Assembly: GCA_005804885.1 (NCBI GenBank) | Contig: SYOX01000382.1 | Location: 1 to 62,135 of the forward strand | Reading direction: 5' to 3' | Source of the DNA: Pseudomonadota bacterium | Lineage (GTDB): Bacteria; Myxococcota_A; Bradymonadia; Bradymonadales; GCA-2716585 | Length of the DNA stretch: 62,135 nucleotides | In this document: one piece after another, positions 8,742-17,303 of the stretch | How the letters are laid out: each line of letters begins with the position of its first letter | Position numbering within the stretch: position 1 is the stretch's first letter | The notes under the pieces: model-generated | What the model was told of the DNA's origin: nothing | Database searches by the model: none | The model's input: only the letters and a program-made list of their open reading frames with translations | Position numbers and translations under genes: made by a program

Positions 8742-9317
8742 ATGAGTCGAGCCTACTGGGTCAAACTGTCCTCATCCGTGGTCGAGACCATCAACGCCAG
8801 CGATCGCGCCACCCACAGGATCCAGCTCGACGCCGTCGTGCCCGAAGGGGAGATGGATCAGATCCTTGAGGGCGCCCTTGAAGAGTCGGGCTGGGAGAAG
8901 GACGGCGACAAGCGCTTTCGCAAGACCGTCGACGGCGTCGAGCTCGTCTGGGATCTGGACAAGGGCGTCGTCGAGGCCACGGCCGAGGCCAGCCAGGAGG
9001 TCGCCCGCGAGGTCCAGGTCGAGGGCAGGGCCTACAGCCAGGACGCGGCCCAGCAGCAGGCCGAGCGGCAGCTCCAGCAGCGCGAGCAGCAGACCCGCGA
9101 CGCCATCGGCAGCGAGCAGGAGCAGCTCCAGAAGAAGCTGACCAAGAAGCTCGGCGACAACGAGCAGGAGCGCGTCCGCGAGATCAACGGGGTGCTCCAG
9201 AAGGCCTACACCGAGGGCCTCAAGCGCAAGGCCCGTCGGATGGGCAATGTCACCTCCATTCAGGAGGGCACCAGCGCCGAGGGCGAGTACCAGTTGACGA
9301 TCACGATCTCGGAGTGA
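8742..9317 (+). CDS. accessory protein of the FtsH ternary system (X protein, coiled coil)
   Basis: A 191-residue cytoplasmic protein with no recognised catalytic motif. Residues 1-75 are a small alpha/beta region (ARATHRIQ-type strands, EESGWEKDGDKRFRKTVDG). Residues about 78-165 are a long charged Gln/Glu/Arg-rich coiled coil containing QQQAERQLQQREQQTRDAIG. The tail ends in a beta strand, GEYQLTITISE. It is the first gene of the operon that encodes the FtsH-like protease, with a 16-bp gap to the next gene. From memory it resembles the uncharacterised X proteins catalogued with FtsH-vWA-MoxR systems; this was not checked. Confidence 0.75.
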   Translation: MSRAYWVKLSSSVVETINASDRATHRIQLDAVVPEGEMDQILEGALEESGWEKDGDKRFRKTVDGVELVWDLDKGVVEATAEASQEVAREVQVEGRAYSQDAAQQQAERQLQQREQQTRDAIGSEQEQLQKKLTKKLGDNEQERVREINGVLQKAYTEGLKRKARRMGNVTSIQEGTSAEGEYQLTITISE

Positions 9318-9333
9318 GCGACCTTTTGGCGCG

Positions 9334-10578
9334 ATGATGAGGATCCAGCCCTTCAACGTCCGCGCCCACCTCATCCCCTTCGCCACGCGGGTCCTCTACC
9401 GCGGCGCGCAGGAGAGGCACCAGCCCCAGGAGTGGCCAGTGCCGGTGGGCGATCGGGAGCTCTACACCGAAGAGGACATGGAGGCCTGGCGGGTCATCCT
9501 CCCTCAAGGGGTGCTCTACGCCTTCTGTCACCAGGCGGCCGGCTGGAGGCCCCGCGAGCTCCTCGTGGGCCGCGAGGCCTGGAGCGCCGAGGCCCGACGC
9601 CTGCGCCTCTGGGACGCCGCCGCCGGGCTCTCGATGACCTTCGGCGAGGGCTCCCTGCGGCTGTGCGAGGGGCTCTACAACGGGGTCGCCCGCAAGCCTC
9701 GGGAGGCGGAAAAGCGCAAGAAGCACGCCGCCCACGACGACGCCGCGGAGATCAAGCGCCTGATCGCCATCGACCTGTCCGGGGTCGGCGACATGGCGCT
9801 GTCCTACTGGGCGGCCTGCGCGCTCTGGAGCCAGATCGGCGCCGCCGGGGTCCAGACCGCCGCCAGCGCCTCGCCCCGCACCTCCTGGCCGGGCCTGCTG
9901 GCGCACATGGCCGCCGCCAACCCGATGCTGGGCCTGCGCCACGGCCCCTGGACCGAGCAGCCGGTGCCCGACGACGCGGCCCTCGACGCGTTGATCGCCT
10001 CACCGGCCCGCGCCCTGCTTCCCTGGTGGATCGGCCACGCGCTGGATTACTGGCAGAGCCGCGAGGCGGCCCTGTGGGGAGAGACCCCGGAGGCCTTCGT
10101 CGCCGCCCGGCTCAACCAGCGGGCGCAGCTGCGGGCCTGGGTCCAGGCCATCAACCGGAGCGGCTGGGTGCACCTGCTGGAGCCGATCCGGGAGTCCTTC
10201 GTCGTTCAGGAGCGCTGGCTCGGGGCGCTGGCCCAGCACACCAACGTCGCCACCGTCTCCAGCGACGCGTGGCGCCGGGTCCACCCCGACCGCATCCCCG
10301 CGCCTGCGGCGCTGGCCGAAGCCGGCCGCAAGCGCGTCGAGGCCGCCTACAAGCGCCTGCGTCATGAGGAGCGCGAGAGCGTCCGCCGCTCCTGGGCCGA
10401 CGCGCTCGAATGCGCTCTGCTGCTCTCCGAGGCCTACCGCGAGCGCGTGCGCGTCCACCACGCCGACCGAGAGGCCAACGACGTCTTCATGGTCGACTGG
10501 GGCGCACGGACCCGGGTCGACGCGATGGCCGAGCGCCTCAGCGCGGCCGCCCGCGGGATCGAAGGCCGCCTGGGCTAG
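9334..10578 (+). CDS. accessory protein of the FtsH ternary system (414 aa)
   Basis: A 414-residue protein without a known catalytic motif. The N-terminal 100 residues are mixed alpha/beta (WRVILPQGVLYAFCHQAAGW). The rest is mostly helical and Trp/Ala-rich, with LLPWWIGHALDYWQSREAAL and a basic helical C-terminus. No signal peptide or membrane span is visible. It sits between the coiled-coil protein and the FtsH-like gene, all on the same strand with short gaps, so it probably acts with them. The start at 9334 lacks a strong ribosome-binding site. Confidence 0.75.
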   Translation: MMRIQPFNVRAHLIPFATRVLYRGAQERHQPQEWPVPVGDRELYTEEDMEAWRVILPQGVLYAFCHQAAGWRPRELLVGREAWSAEARRLRLWDAAAGLSMTFGEGSLRLCEGLYNGVARKPREAEKRKKHAAHDDAAEIKRLIAIDLSGVGDMALSYWAACALWSQIGAAGVQTAASASPRTSWPGLLAHMAAANPMLGLRHGPWTEQPVPDDAALDALIASPARALLPWWIGHALDYWQSREAALWGETPEAFVAARLNQRAQLRAWVQAINRSGWVHLLEPIRESFVVQERWLGALAQHTNVATVSSDAWRRVHPDRIPAPAALAEAGRKRVEAAYKRLRHEERESVRRSWADALECALLLSEAYRERVRVHHADREANDVFMVDWGARTRVDAMAERLSAAARGIEGRLG

Positions 10579-10676
10579 CGCCCTGGTCGACTGAAGCTGG
10601 CCCGCGACGACGGGGCAGGGGCCGCCGTCGGCCCTCTGGACGATGAAGCGGCGCGCCGCCGCACACGGAGCCTATC

Positions 10677-13600
10677 ATGAGCATGACGGTGCCTATCTCT
10701 TCCCTGCCGGTGGACATTACGCCGGACGAGGCCGTGGAGATGACCTACCGCGACGACCTGGACTGGATCGAGCACAAGCTCAGGCTCGGCCTCAGCGTCC
10801 TGATCGACTGCGACAAGCAGCTCACCCTCTACCTCTACCGGAGCCTGCGCCGGCGCCTGCGCCGCGAGCCAGCCCAGCGCTGCGTGCTGATCGCCGGCCA
10901 GTCGGCCGTCACCGGCGAGGGGCCGCCGACGCTCATTGCGGCGATCCTGGCCGAGCTGCGCGAGCAGGTCTACAGCGGCCCTCAGGGCCAGATCCTCGTC
11001 CTGCCCCACCTCGACGTGCTCACGACGACGACCCGCAGCGGGCTCAACGCCGAGGCGCGCGAGGCCATCGCGATGGTCTTCGAAAACCCCAACCTCGTCC
11101 TGCTGGGCTTCCGCGACCCCCTCTTCGAGATCCCCGGCGTCCTGACCAACGTCTTCGCCGTGCGCCGCGAGGTCATCGGCATCCCGCGCGACTCCCTGCC
11201 CCGGATCATCACCCAGCGCGAGGCCCGCAAGCTCGGCTCGGACCGCTTCAACCCCTACGCGCTCTTCAAGTACGTCTCCGGCATCAACGCCGTGCGCATC
11301 CGCCAGCTCATGCAGCACCTCCACGACAGGGTCGACTTCGACCCGGCCAACCCCAACACCGCCGACGAGATCTACCGCGACATCCGACAGATGACCGTGA
11401 TCTCCGACCTGGAGCTGCCCTCGACCAGCCTGCGCGACGACATCGGCGGCTACGACGACGTCAAGACCAAGATCGAGGAGGAGATCCTGGAGCTGCTGCG
11501 CTTCAAGGCCACCAGCGAGGACCCCGAGGAGATCCGCCGCGTCGAGGAGATCATCCCCAAGGGCATGATCTTCCTCGGCCCCCCCGGCACCGGCAAGACC
11601 TTCTTCGCCAAGGCCATCGCCACGGCCCTGGACGCCACCGTCCAGATCGTCTCCGGCCCCGAGCTGAAGTCAAAATGGGTCGGCGAGTCGCTGCCCTGGG
11701 ACGAGGAGGTGCTCGTCGTCGTCGACGGCAAGCCGCAGCGCATCCCCATCGGCGCGCTCGTCGACGCGCACACCGACGATCAAGAAGTGCTCGCCTGGAC
11801 CGCCCGCGACAACGGCGTCTGCGCGCTCCTGCCCGTCACCGGCTTCATCCGCCACGAAGGCCCCGACTACGTCGATGTCCTGGTCACCGAAACCGGACGC
11901 GAGGTCCGCGTCACCGGCGGCCACAGCCTTTTCGTCAATAAAGACGGGCTCCTGGCCGACGTCGTGGCCGAGGACATCGTCGAGGGCGAGACCCGCGTCG
12001 CGGTCCCGCTCCGCCTCCACGCCCCCGAGACGCTGACCGAGATCGACGTGGCGGCGTGCTTCTCCGGCCGGGAAGACATCTTCATCCAAGGCTACGACGA
12101 CCACCTCAAGCGCGCGGACGCCGCGCAGGACGACGATCTTCAGATCGAGTGCCGAGGCGGCAAGACCTTGACAGTCAAAGCGCTCTTGTCGGCGTACAAC
12201 CGGCCCCCCGTCAGCATCGCCGCGCTCGAAGACGCCATCGGCAGCGAAGATCTCGACGGCATGTCGCTCCACTGCTGGCACCGCAACAAGAACATGCCCA
12301 CCACCATCCCCCTGGACGAGGATCTGGGGGAGTTCCTGGGCCTGTGGACCGCCGAAGGCAGCTTCAACAACAAAGGCGCCGTCCGACTCACCATCCAGAA
12401 AGACGAGGTCGAGCACTGCGAAGCGCTCTGCCGCCGCCTCTTCGGCCACGTCACGGTCTCTCCCAAGGGCGAATCCGACGGCGTCTCCCTCGTGATCAAC
12501 TCGAACCTCCTGCGCCACTTGATGCGCGAAGGGCTCCACATCCAGAGCGGCTCGCACGACAAGCACGCCCCAGCCTGCATCTTCCTTGCGCCCAAGCCTG
12601 TCGTCGCCGCCTTCCTGCGCGGCTACTTCAGCGGCGACGGCACCTTCAACGGCAAGTCCATCGAGGCCACCACGGTCAGCAAGCGGCTCGCCCAGGATGT
12701 CGCCACGCTCCTCCAGTTCTTCGGGATCGCCGCGCGGCTCCGCCAACGCACGGCACGGAACGGCTCCACCAGCCACCGCGTCAGGTTCACGTGGTCCGCC
12801 TTCCTTCGCATCTTCGCCAATGAGATCGGCTTCTCCGACCCGAGGCGCCAGGTCAAACTCCGAGAGTACGTGGACAACATGACCTTCAAGCGTCAGAAAC
12901 AGACGCTCGAAGACCACATCACCAACGACGTCCTCTGGGATCGGGTCGTCGAGAAACGCCGGGAGCCCTATGCTCGAAAGCATGTCTACGATCTGAGCGT
13001 TCCAGGCACGGAGCGCTTCGTCGCGGGCTTTGGCAACATCCTGGTCCACAACTCCGAGGAAAATCTGAGAAAAGTGTTTTCTCAGGCGCGCCGATCAGCG
13101 CCCGCGGTCATCGTCTTTGACGAGATCGACTCCTTCGCCACCGCGCGCGGGACCTACTCGGGCAGCGGCGTCGAGCACTCGATGGTCAACCAGATGCTCA
13201 CCGAGATGGACGGCTTCCGGAAGGAGGAGCTGGTCTTCGTCATCGGGACGACGAACTTCGCCGAGTCCCTCGACCCGGCGCTGCTCAGGCCCGGCCGCTT
13301 CGAACTGCTCATCGACATCCCCTACCCCGAGCGGGACGACAGGCGGGCGATCGTCAACATCTACCGCGCCAAGTTCAAGCTCGACATGAGCGACGAGATG
13401 GTCGACTACATCGTCGACAAGACCGGCGGCTTCGTCGACGAGATGCGGGGGGTGCGCTTCTCCGGCGATCACCTCTACGCCGTCTGCCGCGCCCTCAAGC
13501 GCGAGGAGCTGCGCAAGAAGTCCCTGACGGTCACCCAGGACGACATCCACAAGGCCATCAACTCCCGCCGCAAGGCCCCCGTGAAGTTCTCCGAGGCCGA

Positions 13601-14225
13601 GGAGCGCACCATCGCCATCCACGAGGCCGGTCACGCCATGTGCGCCCACATGCTGCCCTACGCCTCCCAGGTCGAGAAGATCACCATCGCCACCGGCGAC
13701 GAGGACACGCTCGGCTACGTCATGCGCGCGGTCAAGGAGAACAAGTACATCACCACGCGCAACGAGCTGCTCGACGACATCTGCGTCCTGCTCGGCGGCC
13801 GCGTGGCCGAGAGCCTCATCATCGGCGACATCTCCGTCGGCGCCTACGACGACCTCCAGAAGGCCACCCTGCTGGCCCGCGCCATGCTCGAAGAGCTCGG
13901 CATGGGCCGGACCCTCGGCATGCGCACCATCGCCGGCCGACAGGGCATCGGCCGCACCACCGTCCGCGAGAACGTCGCCGACGCCACCGCGGCCTGCGTC
14001 GATCAGGAGATCGTCGAGCTCCTCGAAGGCCAGCGCCAGAGGGCCGAGCAGCTCCTCATCGACAAGCGCGAGCTCTTCGACACCCTCGTCGAGACGCTCA
14101 TGATCAAGAAGACCCTCGAAAAAGACGAGATCGTCGAGCTGCTCGGCAAGCCCAACAAGCTGCGCGGCTCCAAACAGCCCCCCTCGCCCTCCGGCGACAA
14201 GACACCGGGGCAGGAGGCCCCTTGA
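10677..14225 (+). CDS. FtsH-type AAA+ metalloprotease, soluble, interrupted by an intein
   Basis: An ATP-dependent zinc protease, 1182 codons including a 455-residue intein, so about 727 residues after splicing. Residues about 15-240 look like a first, degenerate AAA domain: the P-loop position reads IAGQSAVTGEGPPT and the Walker B position ILVLPHLD. The second AAA domain is intact: Walker A GPPGTGKT (301-308), Walker B VIVFDEID (812-818), sensor IGTTNF and arginine finger LRPGRFE. The protease domain has HEAGH (982-986) and the third zinc ligand in GAYDDLQKAT (Asp1059). No N-terminal transmembrane segments are seen, unlike membrane-bound FtsH. GGAG lies 6 nt before the ATG. The stop is 1 nt from the next start, which indicates an operon. 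It is the core of an FtsH-MoxR-vWA locus. Confidence 0.93.
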   Translation: MSMTVPISSLPVDITPDEAVEMTYRDDLDWIEHKLRLGLSVLIDCDKQLTLYLYRSLRRRLRREPAQRCVLIAGQSAVTGEGPPTLIAAILAELREQVYSGPQGQILVLPHLDVLTTTTRSGLNAEAREAIAMVFENPNLVLLGFRDPLFEIPGVLTNVFAVRREVIGIPRDSLPRIITQREARKLGSDRFNPYALFKYVSGINAVRIRQLMQHLHDRVDFDPANPNTADEIYRDIRQMTVISDLELPSTSLRDDIGGYDDVKTKIEEEILELLRFKATSEDPEEIRRVEEIIPKGMIFLGPPGTGKTFFAKAIATALDATVQIVSGPELKSKWVGESLPWDEEVLVVVDGKPQRIPIGALVDAHTDDQEVLAWTARDNGVCALLPVTGFIRHEGPDYVDVLVTETGREVRVTGGHSLFVNKDGLLADVVAEDIVEGETRVAVPLRLHAPETLTEIDVAACFSGREDIFIQGYDDHLKRADAAQDDDLQIECRGGKTLTVKALLSAYNRPPVSIAALEDAIGSEDLDGMSLHCWHRNKNMPTTIPLDEDLGEFLGLWTAEGSFNNKGAVRLTIQKDEVEHCEALCRRLFGHVTVSPKGESDGVSLVINSNLLRHLMREGLHIQSGSHDKHAPACIFLAPKPVVAAFLRGYFSGDGTFNGKSIEATTVSKRLAQDVATLLQFFGIAARLRQRTARNGSTSHRVRFTWSAFLRIFANEIGFSDPRRQVKLREYVDNMTFKRQKQTLEDHITNDVLWDRVVEKRREPYARKHVYDLSVPGTERFVAGFGNILVHNSEENLRKVFSQARRSAPAVIVFDEIDSFATARGTYSGSGVEHSMVNQMLTEMDGFRKEELVFVIGTTNFAESLDPALLRPGRFELLIDIPYPERDDRRAIVNIYRAKFKLDMSDEMVDYIVDKTGGFVDEMRGVRFSGDHLYAVCRALKREELRKKSLTVTQDDIHKAINSRRKAPVKFSEAEERTIAIHEAGHAMCAHMLPYASQVEKITIATGDEDTLGYVMRAVKENKYITTRNELLDDICVLLGGRVAESLIIGDISVGAYDDLQKATLLARAMLEELGMGRTLGMRTIAGRQGIGRTTVRENVADATAACVDQEIVELLEGQRQRAEQLLIDKRELFDTLVETLMIKKTLEKDEIVELLGKPNKLRGSKQPPSPSGDKTPGQEAP
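11688..13052 (+). mobile_element. intein with LAGLIDADG homing endonuclease in the FtsH-like gene
   Basis: In-frame protein intron, residues 338-792 (455 aa). Removing it joins KSKWVGE to SEENLRKVF, the unbroken AAA+ consensus. Block A starts at Ser338 (SLPWDEEVLVV). Block B has the TxxH motif in VTGGHSLF (Thr413, His416). Blocks F/G read HVYDLSVPGTERFVAGFG and ILVHN followed by Ser793. The two endonuclease motifs are LGEFLGLWTAEG (550-561) and VAAFLRGYFSGDG (643-655); their acidic residues Glu560 and Asp654 are both kept, so both splicing and homing may be active. It uses Ser rather than Cys at position 1 and at +1. Confidence 0.95.
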
Positions 14226-14226
14226 G

Positions 14227-14493
14227 ATGGCAGCAGAGATCAAGATTCACCTGCGCTTCAACATCGAGACCGGCAAGAAGGACATCGTCATCGAGTACGA
14301 CAGCGAGGACGACGCCCTGCCCTTCGAACACGAGCAGCGACACTGGGAGATCGTCGAGCAGCTCATCGGTCAGGGCGTCATCGACCCCAACGACGTCGGC
14401 AATGTCCGCGTCGGCAAGGTCAGCGAGCAAAAGCAAGGCGACGCCGCCGCACAGGACATCCAGACCCCCCAGGCCCAGAAGTCCGGCGAGTGA
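14227..14493 (+). CDS. small accessory protein of the FtsH ternary system (88 aa)
   Basis: An 88-residue acidic protein that begins with a beta-strand-rich segment, AEIKIHLRFNIETGKKDIVI, followed by ALPFEHEQRHWEIVEQLIGQ and a polar tail. Its start is 1 nt after the ftsH-like stop, with GGAGG 9 nt upstream inside the preceding gene, so it is co-translated. Small proteins of this kind accompany FtsH-vWA-MoxR loci, but the function is unknown. It is the last gene of the first arm; a strong bidirectional hairpin follows. Confidence 0.75.
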   Translation: MAAEIKIHLRFNIETGKKDIVIEYDSEDDALPFEHEQRHWEIVEQLIGQGVIDPNDVGNVRVGKVSEQKQGDAAAQDIQTPQAQKSGE

Positions 14494-14522
14494 ACTCGCC
14501 TGGCGTCGACCTCGTCGACGCC
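14485..14522. terminator. double hairpin between convergent genes
   Basis: Two perfect inverted repeats in tandem: GGCGAG-tgaa-CTCGCC (14485-14500, spanning the stop codon of the 88-aa gene) and GGCGTCGAC-ctc-GTCGACGCC (14502-14522). They lie between the plus-strand FtsH arm and the minus-strand Rpn-like gene and probably end transcription from both sides. There is no long T tract. Confidence 0.55.
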
Positions 14523-14535
14523 TCCCCCCGCGGCC

Positions 14536-15588
14536 TCAGCCCGAACCCTCCTGACCTCTCAAGCCCAGCGTCGAGAGCAAGACCTCAGCGCCCTTGACCA
14601 TCAACGCGGCGATATCCACCGCGCTCATCTGGCTGACTCGATCTGCGACGTGCGCGGCCTCTTCAGCGCTCAAGGGCGGCTCCACCCCTGACAGCGCCGC
14701 CAACACCAACTCCACCTGAACTGCGGCGCGGCCCTCGGCGAGGCCCTCGGCTCGGCCCTCAGCGAGGCCCTCAGCGAGGCCCTCAGTGCGCGCCATCTGG
14801 CGAGCGCTCATCAACATGTTGCCCATGATGTCCACCAACTCCTGAGTCCACGGGTCGAGGGTCATGGCCGGGGCCCGAACCGCCGATCGGTGCCACGACT
14901 CCACCAGGAACCACATCGCCTCGACCTCCTCGCCGTGGAGGTGATCGAGGCGCTCAACAGCATAACGCAGCGTCGACCCTCGGGCCAACAGCAGCAGCGG
15001 CAACAGACCGTCGTCCGGCCGCCCCAGATCACGAACAAGCTCGCTCAGGACGATGACAGCCACCCTCCAGACCCCAGGCATCATCCAGATCGCTGGCTCG
15101 CCCTCATCCGATCGAAAGCCTCGACCCTCCAGCACCTCCTTGAACGCTGGCGTCATCGACGGCACCGGGATCCACAGCCGAAGGGCGGCCTCCTCGCCGC
15201 GCCTGCGCTGGCGTCTCAGCGCTCTGCTGCAGGTCAGGGCCTTCTCGATGCAAGCCAGCACCTCCTCTTCGTCCGGTTGCGTGCTGAAGGGCTCCCACAT
15301 CGAGGCCCTGCCCGCCAACTCCAGGAGCCTCGGGAAGTCCGTCGACCTGCTCCTTCCCCTGCGAAAGACCACGTCGGCCTGAAGCGGCGTGTAGAGCGCC
15401 CCCAAGAAGGCCGGGGGCGTCACCTGCGCCACCTCCGGCGAGATGACCTCGCCGTGTCGACCCAGCAGGGCGCCCAGCAAAGACTTGGCGAAGCCGTCAA
15501 ATCGCTTGTGAACGCGGCCTCCTCCCTCCTCTTCAAGCCACATCCTCCCTTGCTCCGACCCCCGACCTCCTCGATCTCGTCTGGCCAT
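14536..15588 (-). CDS. Rpn/PD-(D/E)XK transposase-like protein
   Basis: A 350-residue protein of the type annotated as Rpn recombination-promoting nuclease or putative transposase. Supporting features are the N-terminal HKRFDGFAKSLLGALL, a middle region with QADVVFRRGRS, and a C-terminal EGLAEGLAEGRAEGLAEGRA repeat, which is typical of this family. A clear catalytic E-x-Q/K motif is not seen, so the nuclease may be degenerate. The start at 15588 is preferred because GAGAGG lies 7 nt upstream; frames remain open to 15624. The repeat is encoded by a short tandem DNA repeat (about 14731-14800). It is convergent with the FtsH operon and may have helped split the system (inference). Confidence 0.6.
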   Translation of the reverse strand: MARRDRGGRGSEQGRMWLEEEGGGRVHKRFDGFAKSLLGALLGRHGEVISPEVAQVTPPAFLGALYTPLQADVVFRRGRSRSTDFPRLLELAGRASMWEPFSTQPDEEEVLACIEKALTCSRALRRQRRRGEEAALRLWIPVPSMTPAFKEVLEGRGFRSDEGEPAIWMMPGVWRVAVIVLSELVRDLGRPDDGLLPLLLLARGSTLRYAVERLDHLHGEEVEAMWFLVESWHRSAVRAPAMTLDPWTQELVDIMGNMLMSARQMARTEGLAEGLAEGRAEGLAEGRAAVQVELVLAALSGVEPPLSAEEAAHVADRVSQMSAVDIAALMVKGAEVLLSTLGLRGQEGSG

Positions 15589-15726
15589 GCCCATGCCTCT
15601 CAGGCTCAAGTCCTGGCAGCGCAAGACCCCATGCCTGTCGCCGCGGGCAGAGTTGTCGGCCCATGCCTGAGCGATGTTGCGTCCTCGCCCACATTTTTCC
15701 TGATTGGGTCCCGCGAGAAGGCGAGA

Positions 15727-16614
15727 TCAGCCCGACGACAGGATCGCGCGCGTCTCGGCCGCGACCTCCTCGGGATGATCGACGTGCAGGTGGTGGTGCG
15801 CCCCCGCCAGCGTCCTGAGCCCGACATCGCGGCACGATGCCAGCCGCTCCTCCAACGCCTCGCACTCTGGCACGTAGCCGCGCTCGGCTCTCAAGAGCCG
15901 CAACGGGCCGGTGATGCGCTCCAAAATGGCCCGCCACATCGCCTCGGGGTGGCGGATCGGCGTCGGCCCCCGCAGCCTCGGATCGAGCAGATAGCCCCAC
16001 CGCCCCTCCGGCGTCTGCGCCAGCAGGTGCCTCGCCATCCGCTCGGCGCCCAGGCGCGACAGGCCGAAGTTCGTCAGCACGATCCGATCCACGCCTGCCT
16101 CGAAGCTCTCAAAGTCCCGGAAGGGCTTCAGCTCGCCCTGCTCCTGCAACGCCCTGCCCAGCCTCGCCGGCTGCTCTGACGCCTCCTCCGAGGGCGACCC
16201 GAAGGCGTCCAGCACCAGGAGCCGAGGCACGATCTCCGGCCACGCCCCTGCCATCATCAAGGCGACATTGCCTCCCATCGAGTGCGCCACCAGCGCGTCG
16301 ACCGGCGACCCTCGCCTCTGAAGAAACCGAATAACGCCGCATAGATCCTTGACATGATCGAGCAGGTGGTAGCTCCCTCCCGGCCCCACTCTGTCGCTCT
16401 GACCGTGCCCTCGCCAGTCCAGACACAGCGCCCGGACGTCCGGCCGAAGACAGCTCGCCACGGCGTCGAAGCTCCGGCCCGTGTCCAGATAGCCGTGCAC
16501 GAAGAGCACCACCGGCGCCCCCTCCTTGACCCCCGCGCCGTGATCCCAGAGCCGCAGCGACAGCCCGTCCAGATCGACGGACAGCGGCCTCGGCGCCAGG
16601 GCGAGATCATCCAT
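15727..16614 (-). CDS. alpha/beta hydrolase fold protein
   Basis: A 295-residue hydrolase of the alpha/beta fold. The oxyanion region is VVLFVHGYLDTGRSF, the central CLDWRGHGQSD matches epoxide hydrolase/esterase-like families, and the nucleophile elbow is AHSMGGN. The catalytic His is probably in the terminal GAHHHLHVDHPEEVA. The N-terminus has no signal peptide, so it should be cytoplasmic. The start overlaps the end of the upstream membrane protein gene by 8 nt, which indicates coupling. The substrate is not predictable. Confidence 0.88.
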   Translation of the reverse strand: MDDLALAPRPLSVDLDGLSLRLWDHGAGVKEGAPVVLFVHGYLDTGRSFDAVASCLRPDVRALCLDWRGHGQSDRVGPGGSYHLLDHVKDLCGVIRFLQRRGSPVDALVAHSMGGNVALMMAGAWPEIVPRLLVLDAFGSPSEEASEQPARLGRALQEQGELKPFRDFESFEAGVDRIVLTNFGLSRLGAERMARHLLAQTPEGRWGYLLDPRLRGPTPIRHPEAMWRAILERITGPLRLLRAERGYVPECEALEERLASCRDVGLRTLAGAHHHLHVDHPEEVAAETRAILSSG

Positions 16615-17014
16615 GATCGACGGGCCTCTCGTAGTGCTCGATGGCCTCGCGGGTGGAGAGCAAGGACAGGGCGACGATGCTCATGCACACCGAGAGCATC
16701 GAGCAGCTCAGCAGCCCGACGATCTGCAGGCCGACGGGCAGCAGAGGCCGCCTCAAGGCAACCCCCGGCGGCGCCGTCAGGTGCCGATACCCCGTCCAGG
16801 CGCCATAAACCCCGATGGGGACGCCAGGGATGAAGGCCAGGCACAAGAGCAGGCTCACCCCGCTCGTGTTCACGACGCCGCCAAGCGCCCCGCAGGACCA
16901 CAGCGCGCTGCTCAACACGTTGAAGACGCCGCTGAGCAGGGTCAGGATCGCCGCGGCCTTGATGTTGCCCGGCATCGACTTCGAGGCGTCGCGCTTCAGG
17001 TTCGGCTCGGTCAT
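16607..17014 (-). CDS. four-helix membrane protein of unknown function
   Basis: A 135-residue hydrophobic protein with about three or four membrane spans (ILTLLSGVFNVLSSALW, VSLLLCLAFIPGVPIGVYGA, VGLQIVGLLSCSMLSVCM). The start at 17014 (MTEPNLKRD) was chosen because AAGGAG precedes it by 5 nt; the frame is open to 17101 but without a site. The family is not recognised. It is co-transcribed with the alpha/beta hydrolase gene (8-nt overlap). Confidence 0.7.
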   Translation of the reverse strand: MTEPNLKRDASKSMPGNIKAAAILTLLSGVFNVLSSALWSCGALGGVVNTSGVSLLLCLAFIPGVPIGVYGAWTGYRHLTAPPGVALRRPLLPVGLQIVGLLSCSMLSVCMSIVALSLLSTREAIEHYERPVDHG

Positions 17015-17214
17015 GAGGGCTCCTTGGTTGAGCGGCGGCGTCGTTTCGCCCGCGACAGGACCCGGACCATTGTGCCACGGATGCCGAGGAAGGCGAAACA
17101 CCGCGCGCGGGAGGCCATCGAGCCCTCCTTCGTCGCGCTCGACGCGGCCTCTGAAGCCTTCGCGGCGGGCGTCGTGAGCCCGACGCGCCCGGCGATCAGG
17201 TCGCCGGAGAGAGC

Positions 17215-17243
17215 TTGCACCATCGGGGAGAGGGGCTTACTCT
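17215..17243 (+). promoter_or_regulatory. promoter of the MoxR/vWA arm
   Basis: TTGCAC (17215-17220), a 17-bp spacer and TACTCT (17238-17243). The transcript would start near 17250, which excludes the upstream ATG at 17244 and supports the start at 17304. Confidence 0.5.
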
Positions 17244-17303
17244 TTGGCGCTCTACCGGGGCCGCCGAGCCCGCCCCCTTCGCCACCACCCCAGAGCCGCG
17301 CTG

